DNA from: Firmicutes bacterium UBA4049
GTDB taxonomy: Bacteria; Bacillota; Desulfotomaculia; Desulfotomaculales; Nap2-2B
Direction: 5' to 3'
Length of the DNA: 10,144 bases
Assembly (NCBI GenBank): GCA_002382755.1
Contig: DFZT01000023.1
Location: 1 to 10,144, forward strand
The notes below the pieces were generated by a model. It had not been told where the DNA came from, did no database searches, and was given only the letters and a program-made list of their open reading frames with translations. The position numbers and the translations under genes are program-made. Shown piece by piece: positions 1 through 5,559 of this stretch (positions are counted from its first letter, which is position 1; every line of letters starts with the position of its first letter).

Positions 1-347
1 AGGGAACTTATCGTACCTATATTGGTAAGATATCCCGAACTAAAGACAATTACCTCTTCCGTATTTTTAAATTGAGCAATTTTCTCCTCAAGCTCTTTGT
101 ATAGAAAGAAGTTGCCCGAGATCAAACGGGATCCTCCCGATCCTGTACCCCACCTGGCAAGAGCCTTAAAGGCCGCATCTTTTACCTGTGGATGATCTGT
201 CAGACCAAGATAATTGTTTGAAGAAAGAAGTATACAATTGCGTCCGTTAACTGTCGTTCTTGAAGACTGAGGCCCCTCAAACCACCTTAATTGTCTGTAC
301 AGGTTTGCTTTGCGCAAAGAATCCAGCTCCGTCTTTAAGAAATCCAA
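1..347 (-). CDS. bioF: 8-amino-7-oxononanoate synthase, N-terminal part (cut by window edge)
   Basis: This is the first ~115 residues of a PLP-dependent alpha-oxoamine synthase; the rest lies outside the window. BioF condenses pimeloyl-ACP (or pimeloyl-CoA) with L-alanine to form 8-amino-7-oxononanoate in biotin synthesis. Seen here: the SSNNYLGLT motif near residue 43, the glycine-rich GTGSGGSRLISG segment near residue 67, and FSSGYLTNIG near residue 103, all typical of the family. The start is TTG at 347-345, chosen because AAGGAGG (361-355) sits 7 nt upstream. Sequence alone at this end cannot fully exclude glycine C-acetyltransferase (Kbl), a close relative. The BirA-type operator about 60 nt upstream strongly favours BioF. 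It is probably the first gene of a biotin operon running leftward out of the window (inference). Confidence 0.88.
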   Translation of the reverse strand, partial: MDFLKTELDSLRKANLYRQLRWFEGPQSSRTTVNGRNCILLSSNNYLGLTDHPQVKDAAFKALARWGTGSGGSRLISGNFFLYKELEEKIAQFKNTEEVIVFSSGYLTNIGTISS

Positions 348-409
348 ATATTAACCTCCTTACTTGCAAAAACCTTCCCCTGCATAACTGATGTATTTTC
401 ACATTTCTT

Positions 410-442
410 ATTGTCAACCAAAATAAAAATATAGTTAACATT
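410..442 (-). promoter_or_regulatory. BirA (biotin repressor) operator with overlapping -35 box
   Basis: The sequence reads ATTGTCAAC-N15-GTTAACATT. The half-sites are palindromic apart from two positions and match the known Bacillus-type BirA operator layout (ATTGTTAAC-N15-GTTAACAAT). On the minus strand the bioF-proximal half contains a perfect TTGACA (417-412) usable as a -35 box. The -10 is poor: TACATC at 395-390, with a 16-bp spacer. Binding of biotinoyl-AMP-loaded BirA here would block transcription of bioF, which starts about 60 nt further on. Confidence 0.75.
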
Positions 443-458
443 ATTCGTAAAAAATAAT

Positions 459-1208
459 TTAAGCTAAAACTTCCGTAACCACACTTAAATCAGCAGGTTT
501 ATCAACATCAAAACCAATTGCAGGATGCGGGCTCACAACAGCCCTTCCCTTTATGCCAAGCATTTTTGAAACTTTGATTTCGGCTTCTGTCAGACTTAAT
601 TTATGAAAGATAAATTTTATTAAAAAAGATAATCCAATTAACCTGCTTAACTTCAAAGGGTTCTTCCTGGCTTTCACAAGTTCATTGCCTTTGGCCAGGC
701 AGCGCGGCAGTATTTCCGGGTTAAGCAGAATTAAATTACCGCCTGTAAATACATTTTCCTGCAAGCGTACATAAGTACGCTCCGCTTTGGCAAAAGAGCT
801 CTGAATCACATCCCGGGATACGATAGGATAAAAAAAGTCTACTGTCTCATCCCGGCATCGATCTATAAAATCGTCAACTGCTTTAGCAGTTAAAAGGGGG
901 ATATCACAAGTTGCAACTAACACCCGCCTGCTGGCCGGCAAACAGTCAAAACCCCCTTGTACATTGTCCAGGAGGCTGTCTCCAGGTAAAGTAAATTTAA
1001 TCCTGTCTGCAGCGCTTTCACTTATTTTTATTTCAGGACCGACGACAACTATTTTTCCTATGTTAGAGGAGTTTAAAAGAGCGTCTATGACGTATTCAAT
1101 CATAGCCTTTTTACCTATGGTGATTAAAGCCTCGTAAAGAACGGGGCTGCTGTCCTTCAACTTGCCGTCGTTTAAGCTGCCGGCAAGAATAATTGCGTCA
1201 ATGGTCAT
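459..1208 (-). CDS. MobA-like nucleotidyltransferase-fold protein, substrate unknown
   Basis: This 249-residue protein has the fold signatures of NTP-transferase (GT-A/Rossmann-like) enzymes: an N-terminal AIILAG strand-turn (5-10), GKKAMIEYVIDAL (32-44), a metal-site-like CDIPLLT (101-107), TGGNLILL (155-162) and a C-terminal GFDVDKPAD (232-240). The usual sugar- and molybdopterin-nucleotidyltransferase loop (AGGxGxRM) is changed to AGSLNDGKL. It therefore lacks the arginine and part of the glycine loop, so activity or substrate may differ from MobA/GlmU types. Its ATG overlaps the stop of the GntR-type regulator in an ATGA junction, which suggests translational coupling; the upstream AAGGGG is 13 nt away and weak. 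It is the last gene of a probable ispE-regulator-nucleotidyltransferase run. No GC-rich terminator hairpin is visible after its stop. Confidence 0.75.
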   Translation of the reverse strand: MTIDAIILAGSLNDGKLKDSSPVLYEALITIGKKAMIEYVIDALLNSSNIGKIVVVGPEIKISESAADRIKFTLPGDSLLDNVQGGFDCLPASRRVLVATCDIPLLTAKAVDDFIDRCRDETVDFFYPIVSRDVIQSSFAKAERTYVRLQENVFTGGNLILLNPEILPRCLAKGNELVKARKNPLKLSRLIGLSFLIKFIFHKLSLTEAEIKVSKMLGIKGRAVVSPHPAIGFDVDKPADLSVVTEVLA

Positions 1209-1888
1209 ACGGATGATACCCCTTCAAATACGCTGAGCAAGCTTTGCTCCGCATTTTCGATATGCTCACGGGCAAGTAGGGAAGCCAACTCGGAGTTGCG
1301 CTCGCTGATTGCTTCAACAATTTTCCTGTGTTCTTCAATAAAAACACTTGTTCTGCCCGGTTGTGACAAAGAAACTGTACGGAAACGATGGATCTGTTCC
1401 TGAAGGTGGATAACTATTTGCTGCAGGCGCTGGTTCCGGCTGACCCGGTAAATAAGCTCATGAAACGATGTGTCTGATTGAACGACGGTATCCAAATCGC
1501 CCGTCGTTGCCTCAGAAGATTGAACCAGCGCCCTCTCCAGCTGTTCAAGTTCTTCCTCTGTTATTCTCTCTGCGGCTAACCCGGCCGCAAGACCTTCCAA
1601 AGCAGCCCGCACTTCGAAAATGTCAGTAATGTCTTTTACGGAAATATCAGCTACATAGGCGCCTTTGCGGGCAACCATAACCAGAAACCCTTCGAGTTCA
1701 AGTTTGCGTATAGCCTCACGAACTGGCGTACGGCTAACGCCCAGTTCTTCGGCAATCTGAATTTCCGTTAATCTTTCACCGGGTTTTAGCAATCCCTTAA
1801 TTATAGCTTCCCGCAATGTTTCAAACACAATTTCCCGTAAAGGACGGTAATTATTTAAATCAAGGGGGCTGAACCTGCGCTGCTGCAA
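1205..1888 (-). CDS. GntR-family transcriptional regulator, FadR/FCD subfamily
   Basis: This cytoplasmic DNA-binding regulator has 227 residues. It carries an N-terminal winged helix-turn-helix (about 14-79) with the hallmark ERLTEIQIAEELGVSRTPVR segment, followed by an all-helical FCD ligand domain (about 86-215). The usual FCD metal-site residues can be picked out: Asp139 and His143 in SDTSFHELI, His187 in EEHRKIV and His209 in REHIENA. Such regulators usually respond to a small carboxylate, but no effector can be inferred here. The TTG at 1888-1886 is preferred because AAGGAGG (1902-1896) lies 7 nt upstream. An in-frame TTG at 1906 overlaps that ribosome binding site and is unlikely. It lies 75 nt after ispE and overlaps the nucleotidyltransferase gene by 4 nt. 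The tandem repeat in its leader could be its own operator (inference). Confidence 0.88.
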   Translation of the reverse strand: MQQRRFSPLDLNNYRPLREIVFETLREAIIKGLLKPGERLTEIQIAEELGVSRTPVREAIRKLELEGFLVMVARKGAYVADISVKDITDIFEVRAALEGLAAGLAAERITEEELEQLERALVQSSEATTGDLDTVVQSDTSFHELIYRVSRNQRLQQIVIHLQEQIHRFRTVSLSQPGRTSVFIEEHRKIVEAISERNSELASLLAREHIENAEQSLLSVFEGVSSV

Positions 1889-1914
1889 AAAAACACCTCC
1901 TTGCAACCATACCT

Positions 1915-1938
1915 TTATATTTTAACTTATATTTTAAC
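1915..1938. repeat. Two perfect tandem copies of a 12-bp AT-rich unit upstream of the GntR gene
   Basis: TTATATTTTAAC occurs at 1915-1926 and again at 1927-1938 with no gap or mismatch. The repeat lies in the 75-nt gap between the ispE stop and the regulator start. Read on the minus strand it gives two GTTAAAATATAA units just ahead of the ribosome binding site. It could be a promoter/operator region for the regulator or simple slippage. Confidence 0.6.
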
Positions 1939-1963
1939 TCTTCTTATTCTTAACTGCAATATC

Positions 1964-2818
1964 TCACCCGTTCTCAAGCGAAGTAACTATCTTTAGCCAT
2001 CCGGGGGGCAGGTTGAGGTTCCAGGATACAAAATCGGCCTTAACCTCATCCTCACACAGGCCGAAAAACGCAGGACCGCTTCCGCTCATAGCCGCCCCAG
2101 TTGCGCCTGCCCCGATTAAAGCCTGCCTTAAAAAACCTACTTGCGGGTAAAGGTAAGCTGTTGTTTCTTCAAGAACGTTGGATAATAGACTGCTTATGTC
2201 CGACAGATTTTTATTTTCCATCGCTTTCAGCATCTCTCCGGTATCCGGGCGGGCGCCTCCGCCGGTTAAATCATACTGCTGATAAACACGACCTGTCGAG
2301 ACACCGAAAGGCGGCTTGACCAGGATTACTCCGAACGCTGGGAGAGGTTTCAGCGGCGATAGCATTTCCCCCTTGCCGCGGGCCAGAACTGTACCCCCTG
2401 TAAGGCAAAAAGGCACATCCGCCCCAATACGCTCCCCCAGTGACAGCAGTTCAGAAAAATGCAAATTCAGTCCCCATAACTTATTTAAACCTTTCAAGGC
2501 TGCGGCGGCGTCGGACGAACCTCCGGCTAATCCCGCCGCAAGAGGAATATTTTTTACTAAATTTATAATCGCGCCTTTTTCCTGCCCGGTGTATTCCTGA
2601 AGCAGAATCGCCGCCTTGTAAATCAAGTTTTCCGGTCCGAGAGGCAGGCCGGGAGTGTCACAAGTAATAAAGATGCCTTTGTGGTGTGGTTCAAAAACAA
2701 GACGGTCAGATAACCCGACCGTTTGCATGATCATCTCCACTTCGTGGTATCCGTCAGATCGAAGGCCCGTTATATCCAGTGTCAGGTTTATCTTCGCACG
2801 GGCAAATATTTCGTACAA
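1964..2818 (-). CDS. ispE: 4-diphosphocytidyl-2-C-methyl-D-erythritol kinase
   Basis: This GHMP-family kinase phosphorylates the 2-hydroxyl of CDP-methylerythritol with ATP in the non-mevalonate (MEP) isoprenoid pathway, in the cytosol. Numbered from the TTG start (284 residues, normal for the family), it shows ARAKINLTLD with the conserved Lys9, the ATP-binding loop IPLAAGLAGGSSDAAAAL (91-108), ADVPFC with the likely catalytic Asp134, and the C-terminal GHMP motif GAAMSGSGPAFFGL (241-254). The TTG at 2818-2816 is chosen because GAGGAG (2832-2827) sits 8 nt upstream. A GTG at 2824 would add two residues but leaves only 2 nt to the ribosome binding site. It is the first gene of the leftward run. 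IspE next to a GntR regulator suggests co-transcription, not necessarily a shared pathway. Confidence 0.95.
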   Translation of the reverse strand: MYEIFARAKINLTLDITGLRSDGYHEVEMIMQTVGLSDRLVFEPHHKGIFITCDTPGLPLGPENLIYKAAILLQEYTGQEKGAIINLVKNIPLAAGLAGGSSDAAAALKGLNKLWGLNLHFSELLSLGERIGADVPFCLTGGTVLARGKGEMLSPLKPLPAFGVILVKPPFGVSTGRVYQQYDLTGGGARPDTGEMLKAMENKNLSDISSLLSNVLEETTAYLYPQVGFLRQALIGAGATGAAMSGSGPAFFGLCEDEVKADFVSWNLNLPPGWLKIVTSLENG

Positions 2819-2863
2819 TAACACTGCTCCTCAGTTTTAAGAAAAAGTCGTTACCTTAACTTA

Positions 2864-2869
2864 ATTATA
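2864..2869 (-). promoter_or_regulatory. Possible -10 box for the ispE transcription unit
   Basis: On the minus strand a perfect TATAAT lies about 45 nt upstream of the ispE start, within AT-rich DNA. No good -35 box is visible at 16-18 nt upstream (TTTATT at best), so the assignment is tentative. Confidence 0.35.
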
Positions 2870-2898
2870 ACTTTTTTATAAAAGGAAATAAATGAAAC

Positions 2899-2952
2899 AG
2901 ATTGTTTTTTATACAACAGGTTTATTGAAAACCTAATACAACAAAACAATCT
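2899..2952. repeat. Nested inverted repeat (stem within a stem)
   Basis: A perfect 10-bp outer arm AGATTGTTTT (2899-2908) pairs with AAAACAATCT (2943-2952). Inside it AGGTTT (2918-2923) pairs with AAACCT (2929-2934) around a 5-nt loop. The heptamer ATACAAC flanks the inner stem on both sides (2911-2917 and 2936-2942). There is no U-tract, so a terminator is unlikely. A protein-binding site or RNA structure is possible. Confidence 0.45.
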
Positions 2953-3132
2953 TATAATATTCCACCAGTTTTCCCTGGGGAATTTAATCTTGACCATCCC
3001 TTATAATCCATTGGGCAGTTAATTAATTATATATTAGCTTCATGATTAGATAAGTGGAATAATCAGGTAATAAAAAGGGGGCAAATCTTGTTAAATTGTC
3101 GTCTAAAGTATTAAAAAAAAGGAGGGGCTCAA

Positions 3133-3222
3133 GTGTACAAGAAACTAAGGCCTTCCCTAAAAGCCAAAGGGAAGGCCTTTTTTATGACCTTCCCTCAAAC
3201 ACAGGAACCTTTCAACTTTTAA
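3133..3222 (+). CDS. Doubtful 29-residue basic peptide ORF
   Basis: A GTG at 3133 is preceded by AAGGAGG (3119-3125) at 7 nt, an ideal ribosome binding site. The ORF encodes a 29-residue peptide whose first half is Lys/Arg-rich (MYKKLRPSLKAKGKAFF), with a TAA stop at 3220. The oddity is that a strong intrinsic terminator lies within the reading frame: its stem spans codons 5-16 and its U-tract falls at codons 16-17. Most transcripts would therefore end before the stop codon. The good ribosome binding site may be a coincidence in A/G-rich sequence. I do not recognise the peptide. Confidence 0.2.
   Translation: MYKKLRPSLKAKGKAFFMTFPQTQEPFNF
3147..3183 (+). terminator. Strong intrinsic terminator without an obvious upstream gene
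   Basis: AAGGCCTTCCCT (3147-3158) pairs perfectly over 12 bp with AGGGAAGGCCTT (3168-3179) around a 9-nt loop. A run of six T (3178-3183) follows on the plus strand. No A-run precedes the stem, so it should work only rightward. No recognised plus-strand gene precedes it in this window. Confidence 0.85.
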
Positions 3223-3388
3223 GACTTACAAACACCGGGGCACAGGCAGCTAAAAACAAGCAGGATAAGAATAAGAAAGATCACCCAAATTAAACTTTCA
3301 CAGCATTCTCCACCCAATCCGAAAGCCATTTGTTAATCCCCTTTCGACATTTTTATATATAATATGGCGGAAGCTTGTTAAAAGTTAC

Positions 3389-3488
3389 GTAACTACTCAG
3401 GTTGTTTAGGCTATAGGCTATAGGCTGTTAGTCACGACTATTTCCTCCTAAAGCCTGCAGCCTAACAGCCTGCAGCCTGAATAGTTAC
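3389..3488. mobile_element. 100-bp MITE-like element with terminal inverted repeats and 8-bp target duplication
   Basis: The ends are GTAACTACTCAGG (3389-3401) and CCTGAATAGTTAC (3476-3488), inverted repeats matching at 12 of 13 positions. The arms continue inward as imperfect inverted repeats built from short AGGCT-containing units: TAGGCTA, TAGGCTA and TAGGCTG at 3407-3427 on the left, and AGCCT units on the right. Only a ~15-nt unpaired centre remains. The element is bracketed exactly by AAAGTTAC at 3381-3388 and 3489-3496, which looks like an 8-bp target-site duplication. There is no coding capacity, so any transposase would have to act in trans. Because GTTAC occurs in both the end and the flank, part of the flank match may be non-independent. 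Confidence 0.65.
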
Positions 3489-3594
3489 AAAGTTACCAGA
3501 GTGATCTAAAACAAAAGGTAAATTTCCTGACTGTAACCTTTTCCCACTCCCTTGTCATAGTATTGCATTAAAAAACGCAAAGGAGTGTTAACTT

Positions 3595-4146
3595 ATGCCC
3601 GTTAAATACGGTGAAGCGGGAACACAGCTGATCATCAACACCCACATGCGCAGGCTAAGTTATTGCAGGGGTGACAAGACTCCCTCAGATTACCCGGTAG
3701 CGGTAGGCAAGCCTTCAACCCCTACACCAAATGGAAATTACCAGGTAATCAATAAAACAATCAACCCCGGGGGTATGCTGGGAACAAGGTGGATAGGGCT
3801 TAGTATACCAAATGGTCCTTATGGGATTCACGGGACAAACAATCCTTCTTCAATCGGCCAGGCAGTCTCACATGGCTGCATCAGGATGCACAACAGCGAC
3901 ATAGAAACGATTTTCCCTGAAGTGTCTGTAGGGACACCTGTAATCATTGTTTCAGGCCAGGACAATGCTGAAAGTGACGCGCCTGCTCAGGGACACTCCG
4001 GCGTTAGAACCTATACGGTGCAATCCGGAGACACACTATGGCAGATTTCCATCCGTTTTGGTATTTCCCTGGAGGACATCATCAAGGCCAATCCGAACAT
4101 AAATCCAGCCCAGATTTATCCCGGGCAGCAAATAAATATACCGTAG
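3595..4146 (+). CDS. L,D-transpeptidase (YkuD domain) with C-terminal LysM
   Basis: This peptidoglycan-modifying enzyme has 183 residues. The YkuD catalytic domain covers about 1-120 and carries the signature as HGTNNP (His79 onward) followed by SHGCIRM. His93 and the catalytic Cys95 make 3-3 peptide cross-links via an acyl-enzyme. A linker of about 18 residues leads to a LysM domain (139-183, YTVQSGDTLWQI to INIP) that binds glycan strands. There is no signal peptide or membrane segment. B. subtilis YkuD, a spore-associated enzyme, also lacks one, but has its LysM at the N-terminus, so the domain order here is reversed. The ATG is supported by AAAGGAG (3580-3586). A loose sigma-K-like match lies upstream (AC at 3536-3537, 18 nt, CATAGTATT at 3556-3564). 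It is probably a single gene; a spore cortex or coat role is inferred. Confidence 0.92.
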   Translation: MPVKYGEAGTQLIINTHMRRLSYCRGDKTPSDYPVAVGKPSTPTPNGNYQVINKTINPGGMLGTRWIGLSIPNGPYGIHGTNNPSSIGQAVSHGCIRMHNSDIETIFPEVSVGTPVIIVSGQDNAESDAPAQGHSGVRTYTVQSGDTLWQISIRFGISLEDIIKANPNINPAQIYPGQQINIP

Positions 4147-4237
4147 TGGCATACGGCGGTAAAGAATAGTTTTCCAAATAAAAGTAATACCTGCCTGTTG
4201 TTTTTAATATATAACTCCTTAGGAAGGTGAACAGCGG

Positions 4238-4957
4238 GTGGGTAAAATATTATTAATGGGTTTCATCGCGGGGCTGGGAACATGTTTGGGAGCGCTTGTT
4301 ACACTTTGTTTTAGCCGTATAAGATTTTGGCAGCTTTCCTTGATGCTGGGATTCGCTTCCGGAGCTATGCTGGCGTTAACCTTTCTTGATCTTATCCCTG
4401 CGGCGCTTTATCAGTCCGAATTAGGCGCATGTTTGAAGGGATGCATATTAAGCCTGATCGTTATGGGCCTGCTCGATATTTTCTTTACCCGCACATTACT
4501 GTCGGGCAGTTCAGAACACAGGTACACCATTCTTGGGTATTTTATAGCATTGGGAATTGCGTTTCACGATCTTCCCGAAGGTCTTGCCATCGCCGCCGGC
4601 GCAGCCGAGCCGATATCGCTGGGCGCCTTGCTTACCCTGACAATAGGACTCCATAATATACCGGAAGGTATGGCTATGAGCGCGCCTCTGCGTGTGGGCG
4701 GCATGGACGCTGTTAGAATCATGGCAATTAATTTTCTAATTAGCCTGATTACACCGCTTGGTTCCGCCCTGGGAATGATCCTGATCAAAGCTTCGCCTTC
4801 TTTTATTTCCCTTCTTTTAGCATTTGCCGCCGGTTCAATGCTTTATGTTGTCGCATTTAAATTATTGCCCGAAGCTTTTAGCGGAAGGTGGCCCGCATCC
4901 TGCCTGGGCATTTTCCTGGGCATAATTCTGGTTATCTCTTTTAACCTATTTTTTTAA
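4238..4957 (+). CDS. ZIP-family divalent metal transporter
   Basis: This integral membrane protein of 239 residues has about eight hydrophobic segments (roughly 4-24, 33-55, 63-85, 97-120, 127-148, 159-184, 188-209, 221-239), as expected for ZIP permeases that import Zn2+ or related divalent cations. The two metal-binding signatures are present: HDLPEGLAIAAG in segment 4 (His110, Asp111, Glu114) and HNIPEGMAMSAP in segment 5 (His139, Asn140, Glu143). The cytoplasmic His-rich loop between segments 3 and 4 is short, with just SSEH. The start is GTG at 4238, with AGGAAGGTGA (4221-4230) as ribosome binding site. It follows the L,D-transpeptidase by 91 nt with no clear terminator between. Its 3' end overlaps the convergent YdcZ-type gene by 12 nt. 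Metal specificity cannot be read from the sequence. Confidence 0.9.
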   Translation: MGKILLMGFIAGLGTCLGALVTLCFSRIRFWQLSLMLGFASGAMLALTFLDLIPAALYQSELGACLKGCILSLIVMGLLDIFFTRTLLSGSSEHRYTILGYFIALGIAFHDLPEGLAIAAGAAEPISLGALLTLTIGLHNIPEGMAMSAPLRVGGMDAVRIMAINFLISLITPLGSALGMILIKASPSFISLLLAFAAGSMLYVVAFKLLPEAFSGRWPASCLGIFLGIILVISFNLFF

Positions 4958-5389
4958 CAGCAGCCATGCCCCACCGGCCAATAACAAAGTTCCCGCAACT
5001 CTAAACCAGGTAAAAGGAAGCCGTTCCATACCGAGAAGACCCAAGTGATCGATTAAGCTAGCCGTAATGACCTGCCCCAGAATAATAGCTGTCGTGGCCG
5101 GGGCAACTCCTACCTTGGGAATACTCCTGGCAACGCCGTAAATAATTAGGACACCCAGAACACCTCCCAGGTATGTATACCATGGCGAGCGGATTAACTG
5201 GGCTGTAGAAATCTTCGTACTCAAGGAGAAAAGTACTATTCCGACAGTGCCCAACCCTACCAGGTGTACGAAAAATGTTGTTTCAAGCAATCCGATTACT
5301 TTACTCAACGCTGCGTTTAAGGAACCCTGGAAGGCCATCAGCATGCCTGCAACCGCAGCTATTATTAAAGCCAGCAATTTTTCAGTCAC
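4946..5389 (-). CDS. YdcZ/DUF606 family small membrane transporter (DMT superfamily)
   Basis: This 147-residue protein has about five membrane segments (roughly 4-22, 37-57, 72-90, 93-112, 127-144) and the family landmarks QGSLNAAL near the first segment and APATTAIILGQVITASLIDHLGLLG split around the fourth. DUF606 proteins are half-size members of the drug/metabolite transporter superfamily that probably work as dimers; their substrates are mostly unknown. The GTG at 5389-5387 is chosen because AAAAGGGAG lies 7 nt upstream and the length then matches the family. An upstream in-frame GTG at 5431 would add 14 residues without a ribosome binding site. The gene is convergent with the ZIP gene and overlaps it by 12 nt, so each would be read through as antisense. 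The TAG stop lies in a T-rich run shared with the ZIP stop. Confidence 0.85.
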   Translation of the reverse strand: MTEKLLALIIAAVAGMLMAFQGSLNAALSKVIGLLETTFFVHLVGLGTVGIVLFSLSTKISTAQLIRSPWYTYLGGVLGVLIIYGVARSIPKVGVAPATTAIILGQVITASLIDHLGLLGMERLPFTWFRVAGTLLLAGGAWLLLKK

Positions 5390-5433
5390 AAAAACGCTCC
5401 CTTTTAAATCTTCAAATATCTTTTCCCGCACCC

Positions 5434-5469
5434 AAAAATATATGCGGCTGATCTTGCTCCGGCCGCATA
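5434..5469 (-). terminator. Intrinsic terminator after the 172-residue protein gene
   Basis: TATGCGGC (5441-5448) pairs with GCCGCATA (5462-5469) around a 13-nt loop. On the minus strand the stem is followed by TATTTTT (5440-5434). It sits 79 nt after the stop of the 172-residue gene and about 45 nt before the YdcZ-type start. It would end the former transcript and could alternatively attenuate the latter. Confidence 0.6.
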
Positions 5470-5545
5470 CCTAAATCCTTATCCTGAAAATTAACTTATC
5501 TTAGGAAGGTCGACTGCCTACGTGCTCATGTTGGCAGGTGCGAAC

Positions 5546-5559
5546 TTTTATCCTGCGCC
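5546..5559. repeat. Direct repeat copy 1 (at the stop of the 172-residue gene)
   Basis: TTTTATCCTGCGCC is identical to 6110-6123. This copy includes the TAA stop and the last two codons of the gene. The two copies bracket the whole gene. Confidence 0.6.

Larger units (their letters stand above)
2841..3594. other. Gene-poor intergenic stretch of about 750 bp
   Basis: No convincing longer gene lies here. The stretch holds a nested inverted repeat (2899-2952), a strong plus-strand terminator (3147-3183) that overlaps a 29-codon ORF, and a 100-bp MITE-like inverted-repeat element (3389-3488). It separates the leftward ispE unit from the rightward L,D-transpeptidase gene. I see nothing recognisable in 2953-3070, 3223-3380 or 3497-3550 beyond AT-rich DNA. 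Confidence 0.7.

Noticed and set aside
2101..2840. Plus-strand open frames opposite ispE
   Set aside because: They are antisense to a clearly conserved gene, lack ribosome binding sites, and are explained by its codon use.
2985..3050. TTGACC near 2990 and TTGGGC...TATATT as plus-strand promoters for the orphan terminator
   Set aside because: The spacings between possible -35 and -10 boxes (6, 13 or 22 nt and more) do not fit a standard promoter.
3096..3293. Plus-strand 65-codon open frame across the terminator
   Set aside because: The start has no well-placed ribosome binding site, the frame runs through a strong terminator hairpin, and the protein is low-complexity Lys/Asn/Gln-rich without recognisable features.
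3407..3478. Iterated 7-8-mers (TAGGCTA / AGCCTGC) as a possible CRISPR or VNTR array
   Set aside because: Units are too short, lack spacers, and are arranged as the two inverted arms of one 100-bp element.
4429..4788. Open frames on both strands inside the ZIP gene
   Set aside because: The ZIP frame carries both family metal signatures and eight membrane segments; the others have composition typical of out-of-frame reading.
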